This document shows, one piece after another, positions 34,932-44,421 of a DNA stretch of 64,000 nt (position 1 is its first letter; every line of letters begins with the position of its first letter). The translations under genes were made by a program, and so were the position numbers. The notes under the pieces were generated by a model, which had not been told where the DNA came from, did not search any database, and saw nothing but the letters and a program-made list of their open reading frames with translations. This stretch comes from Planomicrobium sp. CPCC 101110 (GTDB lineage Bacteria; Bacillota; Bacilli; Bacillales_A; Planococcaceae): the NCBI RefSeq assembly GCF_007859395.1, contig NZ_VOHD01000003.1:25561-89560 (forward strand). The letters run 5' to 3'.

Positions 34932-36089
34932 ATGTTGAAACAGACGGTTCATTTTGGAGCAGGAAATATAGGGAGAGGCTTTATCGGGGCACTGTTTTCC
35001 GAGTCGGGCTATCATGTAACGTTCGTGGATATTGCCGAGCAGGTTATCAATAAATTGAACGACGAACAGCAGTACGAAGTGAAATTGGCTACAGCGCAAG
35101 AAGAAACCACTACGATCAAGAACGTTTCAGGGTTGAATAACCTGACCCAGGAAAATGAAGTGATAGAGGCCATCCAACAAGCGACGTATTTGACGACAGC
35201 GATTGGGCCGAACATCCTGCCGCGGATTGCGCCGTTGATTGCCAAAGGCATAGCCAAACGCGCGGGGGCAACAGATGACAAGCTGTATGTGATTGCCTGT
35301 GAAAACCAAATAGGGGCAACGGATATTTTGAAGAACCATGTTATGGACCATTTGGATGATGAAACGAAAAAAGCATTAGAAGGGAAAGTCTACTTCTTCA
35401 ATTCGGCAGTTGACCGCATTGTACCGATTCAGGACCAAAGTTCACTTGACGTGTTGGTTGAGCCTTACTTTGAATGGGTTGTGGAAACTGCGGAAGAAAT
35501 CCCGCAAGTGACCGGGATGAAAATTGTTGAAGATCTGGCGCCATTCATTGAACGGAAATTGTTCACCGTGAATACGGGACATGCCGTTATTGCTTATCTC
35601 GGTTATTTAGAAGGTAAATCGACCATTGATGAGACATTGGCTGATGAAAAAATCGCGGACCAAGTGAGGGAGACGCTCAAGGAGACAGGCGCTTATTTGG
35701 TCAAGGAGTATGGCCTTGATCAGGAAGAGCATTTGGCTTACATCAACAAAAACATTGAGCGCTTTAAAAATTCGTACTTGAATGACGGAGTTACAAGAGT
35801 GGGCCGTTCACCGATCCGCAAACTTGGGCCTGAAGACCGATTGGTTCGTCCGGCAACCCAAGCGCAAAAAGCGGGGCTGTCATACACCAACCTCGCCCAG
35901 GCGATTGCTGCCGCCTTGCTGTTCGATTACGCAGAAGACGAAGAGGCGGTGGAAATCCAGAAAATGATTCAAGAAAATGGGCCTGCCCATGTTTTGAAAA
36001 ACGTCAGCCAGTTGGATGAAAACAGCGAAATTACACAAGAAGTGATTCGCCAGTATGAATCACTAAAAAACAAAAATAAAAGCAAATGA
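34932..36089 (+). CDS. mtlD: Mannitol-1-phosphate 5-dehydrogenase
   Basis: Oxidises mannitol-1-phosphate to fructose-6-phosphate with NAD. From ATG 34932 the protein is 385 residues and begins LKQTVHFGAGNIGRGFIG, the family NAD-binding motif. Catalytic helix residues are in KLFTVNTGHAVIAYLG near 205-220 with NSYLNDGVTRVGRSP further on. Three consecutive ATGs (34926, 34929, 34932) are possible; AGGA spacing favours the third. The mtlR stop codon overlaps the first of them, so the two are translationally coupled. Confidence 0.96.
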   Translation: MLKQTVHFGAGNIGRGFIGALFSESGYHVTFVDIAEQVINKLNDEQQYEVKLATAQEETTTIKNVSGLNNLTQENEVIEAIQQATYLTTAIGPNILPRIAPLIAKGIAKRAGATDDKLYVIACENQIGATDILKNHVMDHLDDETKKALEGKVYFFNSAVDRIVPIQDQSSLDVLVEPYFEWVVETAEEIPQVTGMKIVEDLAPFIERKLFTVNTGHAVIAYLGYLEGKSTIDETLADEKIADQVRETLKETGAYLVKEYGLDQEEHLAYINKNIERFKNSYLNDGVTRVGRSPIRKLGPEDRLVRPATQAQKAGLSYTNLAQAIAAALLFDYAEDEEAVEIQKMIQENGPAHVLKNVSQLDENSEITQEVIRQYESLKNKNKSK

Positions 36090-36143
36090 AAAAGAAAGGA
36101 TATGGGCCCGGCTTTTTGCTGAGTTCATATCCTTTCTTTTTAT
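36089..36143. terminator. Terminator at the end of the mannitol operon
   Basis: Perfect 15-bp stem AAAAGAAAGGATATG/CATATCCTTTCTTTT around a 21-base loop, followed by T-rich DNA. Confidence 0.88.
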
Positions 36144-36192
36144 TCTTATGCTATGGCTTCAGATTTTTAAGCTTCATTTTCTTGCCGGTCTC

Positions 36193-36564
36193 CTATCGGT
36201 GCTGGTCAAACAAAATCGGATTGCCGTCAGGGTCTTCAATGATAAAGCTGAAGGGGCCGGAACTTGCTTCATCAGCTTCGCCCGAAAATCCTATGCCTTC
36301 TTTTTTCAGCTTCTTCTGAAGGTCGCGAATGTCAGTGAAACCTTCGAGATTCTGCCCGTTCTGGTCCCATCCCGGGTTAAAGGTGAGGGTGTTTTTCTCA
36401 AACATGCCCTGGAATAGACCGATAATGGTTTCGCCATTCTTCATGATGAGCCAAGGCTGGTCAACGTCGCCGCCAAAGACTTCAAATCCGAGTTTTTCAT
36501 AGAAAGCTTTTGAGGCGTGGATATCTTTCACGTTCAAACTGACTGAAAAAGCACCTAATTGCAT
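36193..36564 (-). CDS. VOC (glyoxalase/bleomycin resistance) family protein
   Basis: The 123-residue VOC fold starts GAFSVSLNVKDIHASKAFYEKLGFEVFGG and ends FIIEDPDGNPILFDQH, the paired beta-alpha-beta modules. Candidate metal ligands are few, so a binding or unknown enzymatic role is as likely as catalysis. It has a good upstream site (AAAGGAGGC) and no operon partners; it converges on the mannitol operon terminator. Confidence 0.87.
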   Translation of the reverse strand: MQLGAFSVSLNVKDIHASKAFYEKLGFEVFGGDVDQPWLIMKNGETIIGLFQGMFEKNTLTFNPGWDQNGQNLEGFTDIRDLQKKLKKEGIGFSGEADEASSGPFSFIIEDPDGNPILFDQHR

Positions 36565-36772
36565 GTTATTGCCTCCTTTTCATTGTCAAAACAAATCATC
36601 AATATCCATTCAATAAAAAGAACGGCAATTCCTGCATAGCGGTTCCCCTGACTTCATCGGCACTTTTTCGGAAATACAAACCGCACATATATCTTCTATA
36701 AACCTCAACTTTTTCATTTCATATATGCTACATTATAAGAAAAAAATGTTAATCAAAAGAAGGTATTTTCCC

Positions 36773-38332
36773 GTGCATCCTCAATTGACCACTTATATTA
36801 CACTCATCAGCACATCAGGTGTACTGAATTTGTTTTTGTGCCTGTACGTCTTTCTGAAGCGCCATAACTACACGGATATCGCAAAGTTTTTTGTTTTTTA
36901 TACGGCATCGATCACCATTTATTGTTTTGCATCCGCGTTTGGCTTGCTTGCTGAAAATCTTGGGCAGATGAAGTTTTGGACCATAATCCAGTATATCGGC
37001 ATGCCAGTTTCTTCGCCGCTCGGGCTATTGTTTGTCTTGCATTATTTAGGGATAAACGTAACCAGGAAAAAATGCCTGGCACTTCTTGCGATTCCGGTTG
37101 CCAGTTTCATAATGGTGGCGACAAACAGCTTCCACCATCTGCATTATAGGATTTTTGAGGTGGATCCTGTTTTAGGGGCGCCTTATATTTATCAGGAAAT
37201 CGGCGTTTGGTATGCTGTTCACGGAATTTTCACGTTTGGCTGTATGTTTTTCGCATTTTTACTGATGCTTTTTCAATGGCGGGAAACAGCAAAGGCGTAC
37301 CGGCCCCAATTGATAGCGCTGCTGTTTGGCCAATTTGTGCCGATTACGACTGCTTTTCTTTATTTGATCGGGGCTACGCCAGCCGGAATCGACCCGGTGC
37401 CTATGATTCTTTGGCTGTCTTCACTTTTGTATCTCTGGGCAATCAGCACTTCGCGGCTGTTCACATTGATGCCGATTGCAAAAGATGCGATATTCAACAG
37501 CATCAATGACGGAGTCATAGTGTTGGATGAATCCCATCGGCTCATCGAATTCAACCAAGCATCAAAAAACAATTTTCCAAAATTGAACAAAACCATGTTT
37601 GGAAGAAACTTTCATGAAGTATGGATCGAACTGTCAGGAAACCTGTTTCCATTAAAGCTGGATGCTGCATCCAGCCAAGAAGTAAAGCTTACAGCCAGCC
37701 AGTCAGAGAAAATTTATCAAGTGCGGATTTCGTCTTTGGAAAACAGCAAAGGCCTATTGATCATCCTCACGGATATTTCGGAAGTAAAGAGGCTGCAGCT
37801 GAAATTGGAACACCAAGCGTATTATGACGAATTGACACAAATTTATAACCGCCGCGCCTTTTTACGTCAAGCCGAAGCGGATTATGGGGCAGCGAAAAAA
37901 AATACTTCGCCTTTTACCGTCCTGTTGATTGATATCGATCACTTTAAACGGGTGAATGACACATACGGCCACGATGTTGGCGACCAAGTGCTTGTGCATG
38001 TTGCCAAGTTTTTCAAAGCACAGCTGAAAGAAGGGGCGGTCTTTGCACGGTATGGGGGCGAGGAATTTGTGGTGGCTTTGGATGGACGCACCGAAAAGGA
38101 AGCCGAAGAGCTGGCTAACGGGCTGCGAAGGGACTTGGCGCTTCATCCGCTTGTTGCCGAAGAAAAGATGATTTCAGTCACGCTGAGCATGGGAGTGGCT
38201 GAAACGAAAGAAGAAGCGGGGGAGACACTTTCTCAGCTTCTTAACAAAGCCGATAAGGCTTTATACGCGGCCAAGCAGGAAGGGCGCGACCGGGTGTGTG
38301 TTTATGTGGGGAGCAGGGAGACGGTAAATTGA
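36773..38332 (+). CDS. Membrane-bound diguanylate cyclase (7TM-PAS-GGDEF)
   Basis: About 519 residues from a GTG start at 36773 (AGAAGG nine bases upstream). Seven hydrophobic segments fill about 5-225, like the N-terminal 7TM module of histidine kinases. A PAS domain follows at about 235-345. The GGDEF domain at about 355-515 has an intact active-site RYGGEEFVVAL and the DELTQIYNRRAF and DIDHFKRVNDTYGHDVGDQ motifs. It likely makes c-di-GMP in response to a membrane or PAS signal. No EAL partner is visible nearby. Confidence 0.88.
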   Translation: MHPQLTTYITLISTSGVLNLFLCLYVFLKRHNYTDIAKFFVFYTASITIYCFASAFGLLAENLGQMKFWTIIQYIGMPVSSPLGLLFVLHYLGINVTRKKCLALLAIPVASFIMVATNSFHHLHYRIFEVDPVLGAPYIYQEIGVWYAVHGIFTFGCMFFAFLLMLFQWRETAKAYRPQLIALLFGQFVPITTAFLYLIGATPAGIDPVPMILWLSSLLYLWAISTSRLFTLMPIAKDAIFNSINDGVIVLDESHRLIEFNQASKNNFPKLNKTMFGRNFHEVWIELSGNLFPLKLDAASSQEVKLTASQSEKIYQVRISSLENSKGLLIILTDISEVKRLQLKLEHQAYYDELTQIYNRRAFLRQAEADYGAAKKNTSPFTVLLIDIDHFKRVNDTYGHDVGDQVLVHVAKFFKAQLKEGAVFARYGGEEFVVALDGRTEKEAEELANGLRRDLALHPLVAEEKMISVTLSMGVAETKEEAGETLSQLLNKADKALYAAKQEGRDRVCVYVGSRETVN

Positions 38333-38564
38333 AAGCGGATCTGGTTTACGGAAAAGCATTGGAAAAACTTCAGTTTAAACAAGTTTCCGAACGGTAATAC
38401 TGGGCAACTTACTTTATTACCGGCAAAAATTAGTTTATAATTACTAGTTAGTAGTAAAGATTTTAATCTATAATTAGATTCCATAGAGTGCCGTAACGAT
38501 AGAATATCAAGCAAAAAAGATGCGGTGCGTCTTTTTGCAAATATACAGGATAAGGAAGGGTATA

Positions 38565-40091
38565 ATGAGCAGCAGTCAGAAAAAATCAGACGTTATCTTA
38601 ATTGGTGCCGGGGTCATGAGTGCGACTTTGGGGGCCATGCTAAAAGAGTTGTCACCAGAATGGGAAATCAAAGTATTCGAGAAGCTCGAAAAGGCAGGGG
38701 AAGAAAGCTCTAACGAATGGAACAATGCGGGTACGGGGCATGCTGCACTGTGCGAGCTTAACTATACACCTGAAAAGCCTGACGGATCGATCGATATCAC
38801 AAAAGCCATTAAAATCAATGAGCAATTCCAGCTTTCGCGCCAGTTCTGGTCGTTTCTTGTAAACAACAAGCGGATCAGCAATCCGAAAAACTTTATCATG
38901 CCGATTCCGCACATGAGCATGGTGCTGGGAGACGACGATATCCGGTTTTTGAAAAAGCGTTTTGAAGCATTAGCTGATAATCCGCTGTTCAAAGGCATGG
39001 AGTTTTCAGAGGACCCGGAAAAAATGAAAGAATGGATTCCGCTTATGATGGAAGGCCGCAATCCGGACGACCGGATCGCGGCAACAAAAATCGATTCTGG
39101 AACAGATGTGAACTTCGGCGCTTTAACAAGCATGTTGTTCGATCATCTGCAGAAGCAAAATGTTGAAGTCAACTACGAGCACACCATCAAAGACATCAAG
39201 CGCACAACTGATGGCATGTGGGAAGTGAAAGTCCATAATTTGGCCAACAACAAAATCGAATACCATACGGCGAAATTCGTCTTCATCGGCGCTGGTGGCG
39301 GAAGCCTTCCGATCCTGCAAAAAACAGGGATTCCAGAATCCAAACATATCGGCGGTTTCCCGGTAAGCGGATTGTTCCTCGTATGCAAAGATCCGGAAAT
39401 TGCTGAACAGCATCATGCTAAAGTGTACGGCAAAGCGAAGCTTGGCGCTCCGCCAATGTCTGTGCCGCACCTTGATACACGCTATATCGACAACCAGAAA
39501 TCCTTGCTGTTTGGACCATTCGCCGGCTTTTCGCCTAAGTTCCTGAAAACAGGCTCGAATATGGACTTGATCGGCTCTGTAAAGCCGAGCAACGTCTTCA
39601 CGATGCTTGCTGCAGGGGCAAAAGAGATGTCGCTGACTAAATACTTGATCCAGCAGCTGATGCTGTCGAACGAAAAACGCGTTGAAGAATTGCGCGAATT
39701 TATCCCGACTGCAAAACTTGAAGACTGGGATGTAGTGGTAGCGGGACAACGCGTGCAAGTGATCAAAGATACCGATAAAGGCAAAGGAACTCTTCAGTTT
39801 GGCACAGAAATTGTGACAGCTGCTGACGGGTCGATCGCCGCTTTACTGGGCGCTTCTCCGGGCGCTTCCACTGCAGTTCACGCTATGCTTGAAATCTTTG
39901 AGAAATGCTTCCCGCAGGAATTGAAGCAATGGGAACCAAAAATCAAAGAAATGATTCCGTCTTACGGCGTCTCCTTATCCGAAAATCCAGAACTGTTCGA
40001 GGAAATCCACGCTTCAACAGCAAAAGCGCTTGGTTTGGACGACACAAACGGGTCTGGTGTAGAAACAAAAGTATTGAGTGAAAAAGCTTAA
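38565..40091 (+). CDS. mqo: Malate:quinone oxidoreductase
   Basis: FAD-dependent peripheral membrane enzyme that oxidises malate to oxaloacetate and passes electrons to quinone. The 508 residues begin with the dinucleotide motif [21 protein letters not shown] and have [40 protein letters not shown] and DRR-type C-terminal segments ([14 protein letters not shown]). The start is ATG 38565 after AAGGAAGGG; the upstream open frame lacks a site. Single gene with its own terminator. Confidence 0.96.
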   Translation: MSSSQKKSDVILIGAGVMSATLGAMLKELSPEWEIKVFEKLEKAGEESSNEWNNAGTGHAALCELNYTPEKPDGSIDITKAIKINEQFQLSRQFWSFLVNNKRISNPKNFIMPIPHMSMVLGDDDIRFLKKRFEALADNPLFKGMEFSEDPEKMKEWIPLMMEGRNPDDRIAATKIDSGTDVNFGALTSMLFDHLQKQNVEVNYEHTIKDIKRTTDGMWEVKVHNLANNKIEYHTAKFVFIGAGGGSLPILQKTGIPESKHIGGFPVSGLFLVCKDPEIAEQHHAKVYGKAKLGAPPMSVPHLDTRYIDNQKSLLFGPFAGFSPKFLKTGSNMDLIGSVKPSNVFTMLAAGAKEMSLTKYLIQQLMLSNEKRVEELREFIPTAKLEDWDVVVAGQRVQVIKDTDKGKGTLQFGTEIVTAADGSIAALLGASPGASTAVHAMLEIFEKCFPQELKQWEPKIKEMIPSYGVSLSENPELFEEIHASTAKALGLDDTNGSGVETKVLSEKA

Positions 40092-40114
40092 AAATGATTT
40101 TGATTTTATAGAGT

Positions 40115-40159
40115 AAAAAAGAACCTTCCGTCCATTACTGGATTGAAGGTTCTTTTTTT
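40115..40159 (+). terminator. Terminator of mqo
   Basis: AAAGAACCTTC/GAAGGTTCTTT stem, an inner TCCA/TGGA pairing and T7. Confidence 0.9.
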
Positions 40160-40262
40160 GGCTCCTTTTGTTCTCCTGCCAATCGAATCATCAAGGAAAA
40201 GCTTGCAGCATTAAGATGAAGCTGGTTTAGCGGCAGCACATGTTTGTATGACTTTTAAGTTC

Positions 40263-41414
40263 TCATTTTCGATCACAATCAAATCTTTTGAGTGAGAATA
40301 TGGAAATATCAAATTGGCTCTGTCCTTCCAACGCCATTTGGCTTAACACTTCTCCCATCACGCTTCCGAATTTGAAGCCGTGGCCAGAAAAACCGCAGGC
40401 AAAAATCACATGGCTATGTTCAGGATGGAAATCAACAATAAAGTCTTGGTCGCTGGAGTTTGTATACAAACAAGTTTTTCCTTCCTTCAAAGTCCCGTTT
40501 GCGCCAGGCATATACGTTTCAAGAAAGTGCCTCAAGTCGCCTTCATCGGTTTCATAGAGCCCAAAGTCCTGTGTATGGAGGTTCGGGTCAATTGCCTGTC
40601 CGCCATCGGATTTGCCGATTTTAATGCCGGACCCCTTCAAGCTGGGGAAGCCGTAAGCCTTTTTATTGTTGTCCTCTATAAAAAACGCTGGAAAGTTAGC
40701 TGCATCATAAAGGCCGGAAGGGGATTCAAACCAACCGACGGCTTTGCGGGTCGGCTGAATCGGAAGGTTTAAATCCGGCAACAATTTAGCTGCCCATGCC
40801 CCTGCTGTGACAATTATTTTTTTTGCATAAAATGTCGAGTTTTCGGTCGATATTTTGACGCCATTCTCGCCATTCATGTCAATATGCCGGACAGGTGTAT
40901 TGATTACAAGGTCTGCCCCGTTTTTAACCGCCGTTTCTTTATAAGCCTGGATGGCAGTCTCGCTGTAAATGATTCCCGATCCCGCTTCAAAGCACCCGAT
41001 AAAATGATCCGGAACAGAAAAACCAGGCCATCTTTCTTTGATTTCCTTGCCTTTTAGTATTTCTAACGGAAGATCGTACTTTTCGGCAGCAGCAATTGTT
41101 TCTTGAAGAAAAGGGGAATCTTCCGGGCCAAGGCCAAGAACTCCGGTTTTTTCAAAGATTTTATAACCTGTCTGCTTTTCGAGGTCTTCCCATAGCTGCT
41201 GGGCACGCTTCACAAGTGTAACGTATTGTCTCCCTTCGCCGTATGCATGCCGGATCAAGCGGGTATCCCCGTGATGGCTTCCTTTGGTGTGCGGCGGATC
41301 AAAGGCATCGATCAATAAGGTCTTTACTTTTTGCTGCGCTAAAAAGGCGCCGGCAGCCATTCCCATTGTGCCAGCGCCAATGATTGCCACATCATAAACA
41401 GTTTCTTTTGTCAT
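40263..41414 (-). CDS. Monomeric sarcosine oxidase / N-methyl amino acid oxidase
   Basis: The 383-residue flavoenzyme of the SoxA/SolA group oxidatively demethylates N-methyl amino acids, giving formaldehyde and H2O2. The N-terminal dinucleotide motif is VAIIGAGTMGMAAGAFLAQ, followed by the family signature KGSHHGDTRLIRHAYGEG. A Cys in GKTCLYTNSSDQDF near 316 is placed like the covalent-FAD Cys of MSOX, and CGFSGHGFKFGSVMGE lies near the C-terminus. Sarcosine versus N-methyltryptophan specificity cannot be told. A formaldehyde dehydrogenase gene is 20 kb away. Confidence 0.87.
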   Translation of the reverse strand: MTKETVYDVAIIGAGTMGMAAGAFLAQQKVKTLLIDAFDPPHTKGSHHGDTRLIRHAYGEGRQYVTLVKRAQQLWEDLEKQTGYKIFEKTGVLGLGPEDSPFLQETIAAAEKYDLPLEILKGKEIKERWPGFSVPDHFIGCFEAGSGIIYSETAIQAYKETAVKNGADLVINTPVRHIDMNGENGVKISTENSTFYAKKIIVTAGAWAAKLLPDLNLPIQPTRKAVGWFESPSGLYDAANFPAFFIEDNNKKAYGFPSLKGSGIKIGKSDGGQAIDPNLHTQDFGLYETDEGDLRHFLETYMPGANGTLKEGKTCLYTNSSDQDFIVDFHPEHSHVIFACGFSGHGFKFGSVMGEVLSQMALEGQSQFDISIFSLKRFDCDRK

Positions 41415-41656
41415 TTTATCCCGCTCCGCTCTTCGTTGGCCTTAGGTAAGAAAAGTAATTAAAGTATTATTAGATAGTATTTAAGATTTGAATGGTTGTC
41501 AATTTTTCAAAGCGCCTTTTGCCCCTGCGAATTTTGTCATATATGATTCATCTCCCTCTTAAGTCCGGAGAGTTGGATGAAACCGTGGATTCTTACCATA
41601 ATCCTTCGATCTTCACAAAAAAATATTTTTGCGAATTCAGAATAGAAAAAATGTAT

Positions 41657-41685
41657 TTGACAGGAGCCGCAATGTAAAATACTAT
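41657..41685 (+). promoter_or_regulatory. Sigma-A promoter of the SAM-riboswitch operon
   Basis: TTGACA at 41657-41662 and TACTAT at 41680-41685, 17 bases apart. Transcription would begin near 41692, about 20 bases before the riboswitch. Confidence 0.75.
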
Positions 41686-41711
41686 CTTTAATATGTAAAA
41701 AAAATAAATAA

Positions 41712-41855
41712 CTTATCAAGAGAGACTGAGGGACAGGCCCGTCGACGTCCAGCAACCATCATTTTTTGTGAGAGGTGCTAATTCCTGCAGAGGATTTCCT
41801 CTGAGAGATAAGATGTAGATTAAAACCTATCTCCTATCGGGATAGGTTTTTTTGT
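41712..41855 (+). promoter_or_regulatory. SAM-I (S-box) riboswitch with terminator
   Basis: The aptamer (about 41712-41812) shows the S-box landmarks in order: CTTATCAAGAGAGACTGAGG at P1/P2, ACAGGCCCG, GACGTCCAGCAACC, AGGTGCTAATTCCTGCAG, and GAGAGATAAG closing P1. An intrinsic terminator follows (AACCTATC/GATAGGTT plus T7, to 41855). SAM binding would stop transcription; low SAM allows expression of the downstream ABC importer and homocysteine methyltransferase. The 230 bases between the terminator and the first gene hold no other feature I can name. Confidence 0.95.
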
Positions 41856-42085
41856 ATATAGGGACATGCATTGCCTTTTTATTTCTCAGAGCGGAAGAAA
41901 GGAGAGTTGCTGAATTCAAAAAAGCAATAGCCGGAAGTTAGATCTGCCGGTTGGTTCATCTGCATAACGAATTAAAATAGCGCAAGGCTTTTCTTTTGGT
42001 CATCCAGCAAAAAGGCAGCTGCACCATTTGCTTTTCGTATAGGATTGGCTTGCGACTCTCTGTATAAACAAAGGAGTTTTTCAGA

Positions 42086-42898
42086 ATGAAAAGAAAATAT
42101 TACTTATCTGCATCCCTGTTTTTATTATTAGGTGTAGGGGCATTGAGCGGATGTTCCTCGAAAGAAGCGACTAGCGCAACTGGCGACCAGGTGATTCTGG
42201 TGGGAACACAAAATGATTATCCTCCTTTTGCCTTTGCGGACGAAAAAAACGAACTGACCGGGTATGATGTTGAAGTTGTCAAAAAAATTGATGAAAAATT
42301 GGATGGCTATACATTCGAATTTGTAGCCGTTCCATGGGACAGTATGTTTCTTGCATTAGAGTCAAACAAAATCCAGGCAATAGCAGATCAAGTGGCGAAA
42401 ACACCAGAGCGGCAGAAAAAGTACTTGTTCACCGATGAATCCTATTTTGCTTCCCAAACTGTTATTGCTGTGGAAAAAGGAAGAAAAGATATTCAGACAC
42501 TAGAGGATTTGGAAGGCAAGAAGGTAGGAGCTCTTGCTGGAGATTCTTACACATTGCTTTTGGAAGAATACAACAAAAAAGCGGCGCAGCCGATTGACCT
42601 GAAATACAGTGAAAGCGGAAACCCTTCTGAGATTTTGCAGGATGTCCAGAATGGCCGTATAGACGCCTATGTAAACGATCCGATCATGATAAATGCGGTT
42701 TTGGAAAAAAATGATTTGGGTGTGGAAGTTGTGGGCCAGCCTTTGGTCAATGATGATATGGGCATTGTACTGAAACAGGAAGAGGAAGGCAAAAAGTTGA
42801 AGGCCTTGATTGATCCTGTTCTGGAAGAACTCAAACAAGATGGCACTTTGGCCGAGTTGTCGAAAAAATGGACCGGCGGAGAATACATCCCTGAATAG
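42086..42898 (+). CDS. Amino acid ABC transporter substrate-binding lipoprotein
   Basis: The 270-residue polar amino acid binding protein has a signal peptide ending in a lipobox (ALSGCSSKE, Cys near 23). The SBP3 fold has VGTQNDYPPFAFADEKNELTGYDVEVV and WDSMFLALESNKIQAIADQ. It would present a substrate to the downstream permease. Because a SAM-I riboswitch controls the operon and mmuM follows, methionine, S-methylmethionine or cyst(e)ine are the likely substrates; sequence alone does not decide. AAAGGAG site before the ATG. Confidence 0.88.
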   Translation: MKRKYYLSASLFLLLGVGALSGCSSKEATSATGDQVILVGTQNDYPPFAFADEKNELTGYDVEVVKKIDEKLDGYTFEFVAVPWDSMFLALESNKIQAIADQVAKTPERQKKYLFTDESYFASQTVIAVEKGRKDIQTLEDLEGKKVGALAGDSYTLLLEEYNKKAAQPIDLKYSESGNPSEILQDVQNGRIDAYVNDPIMINAVLEKNDLGVEVVGQPLVNDDMGIVLKQEEEGKKLKALIDPVLEELKQDGTLAELSKKWTGGEYIPE

Positions 42899-42919
42899 GT
42901 TTGCGGAAGGGAAGAGAAT

Positions 42920-43642
42920 ATGGAAAATTTACTGGATATCAATTTTTTAATAGAAAGTATTCCTGCTATTGTTTCACGGCTGCCCATTACGATCGGGATA
43001 GCTGTAGGCTCGCTGATTTTGAGTTTGTTTATCGGGGTGGCAACCGCACTCATTAAAATATACAGGGTTCCGGTATTAAGAGTGATTTCCTCCATATACG
43101 TATCTTTTATCAGGGGAACTCCGTTGTTGGTGCAGATCTATCTTGTTTTTTATGGAATACCTAAGATTATCTACTATTTGCAGATTCAATATGGCTGGCT
43201 TCAGTCTGCGGATGTGAACAGCATCCCTCCGGAAGTATACGCGCTGGTGGCGTTTTCTGTTAATCTGGGCGCCTATTTGTCCGAGACGATCAGGTCTGCT
43301 ATTGAATCGGTTGACCGCGGGCAATTTGAAGCTGCTAAATCCATCGGGATGACCCCTGCTCAAATGATGCTTAAAATCATTTTCCCGCAGGCTTTGGCAG
43401 TAGCGATACCCAACCTTGGAAATATGTTCATCAGCACAATCAAAGACACTTCGCTTGTTTTCATTATCGGGGTTATAGATATTATGGGGCAAGCCAAGAT
43501 TCTCGGTTCTCGCGGCCTGGCATTTTTTGAAGTATATATCGGGGTATCGATTGTCTACTGGATTCTTTGTATTGCAGTGGAGCGTCTGCTCGTACTGATC
43601 GAGAAGCGGGCTCGAAGATATGAAAGAGGGATTGCTTCATGA
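42920..43642 (+). CDS. Amino acid ABC transporter permease (HisM/TcyB type)
   Basis: The 240-residue inner-membrane subunit has about five transmembrane helices. [23 protein letters not shown] is the N-terminal family signature. The EAA loop, which contacts the ATPase, is [25 protein letters not shown] near 135-160. One permease gene only, so it presumably works as a homodimer. It overlaps the ATPase gene by four bases. Confidence 0.92.
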   Translation: MENLLDINFLIESIPAIVSRLPITIGIAVGSLILSLFIGVATALIKIYRVPVLRVISSIYVSFIRGTPLLVQIYLVFYGIPKIIYYLQIQYGWLQSADVNSIPPEVYALVAFSVNLGAYLSETIRSAIESVDRGQFEAAKSIGMTPAQMMLKIIFPQALAVAIPNLGNMFISTIKDTSLVFIIGVIDIMGQAKILGSRGLAFFEVYIGVSIVYWILCIAVERLLVLIEKRARRYERGIAS

Positions 43643-44379
43643 TTAAATTGGAAAACATTCATAAGTATTACGATAGCCAGCATGTGCTGAAAGGCATCGA
43701 CCTTATCGTCAATAAAGGCGAAGTGGTTGCGATTTTAGGGCCGAGCGGTTCAGGCAAATCCACTCTTTTACGCTGTATCAATTTCCTGGAGCAGCCTACC
43801 CGCGGAATCGTGGAGATTAGCGATAAAAGAGTGGACGCTGAATCAGCAAGCAAAGCGGATATCAGTTCTTTAAGAAATTCCACAGGAATGGTTTTTCAGC
43901 AATATAACTTGTTCAAAAATTTCACAGTGCTTCAAAATGTAATGATCGGCCTGACCAGTGTGAAAAAAATACATAAAGCTGAAGCTAAAAAGATGAGCTT
44001 GGAAATTCTTGAAAGAGTCGGCTTGACGAATCGATTGAATCACTATCCTTCGCAACTGTCGGGCGGGCAGCAGCAAAGGGTTGGAATTGCCCGGGCACTT
44101 GCACTCAATCCGGAAGTTTTGTTGTTTGATGAACCCACCTCTTCGCTTGACCCGGAATTGGTTGATGAGGTTTTGACAACGATCAAAAAGGTGGCAAGTG
44201 AAGGAAATACGATGCTTATTGTTACCCATGAACTGAATTTCGCACGTGATATTTCTGACCGAGTCATTTTTATGGAAGATGGTGTCATTATCGAAGAAGG
44301 GACGCCTGAACAAATTTTTAATCACCCTAAAGTCGAGAGAACAAAGCAATTTTTAGGTAAAGCAATCAGAGCAAAGTAG
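43639..44379 (+). CDS. Amino acid ABC transporter ATP-binding protein
   Basis: The 246-residue ATPase of the GlnQ/TcyC type has Walker [12 protein letters not shown] near 33, Q-loop VFQQYNLF, signature [15 protein letters not shown] near 136, Walker [13 protein letters not shown] and switch His in VTHELNFA. All catalytic residues are present. It starts within the permease stop (ATGA), giving translational coupling, and mmuM begins 42 bases downstream. Confidence 0.94.
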   Translation: MIKLENIHKYYDSQHVLKGIDLIVNKGEVVAILGPSGSGKSTLLRCINFLEQPTRGIVEISDKRVDAESASKADISSLRNSTGMVFQQYNLFKNFTVLQNVMIGLTSVKKIHKAEAKKMSLEILERVGLTNRLNHYPSQLSGGQQQRVGIARALALNPEVLLFDEPTSSLDPELVDEVLTTIKKVASEGNTMLIVTHELNFARDISDRVIFMEDGVIIEEGTPEQIFNHPKVERTKQFLGKAIRAK

Positions 44380-44421
44380 AAGACGGCGGAACGAATTCGG
44401 ACAAGGAAAGGATGTTTTGGC

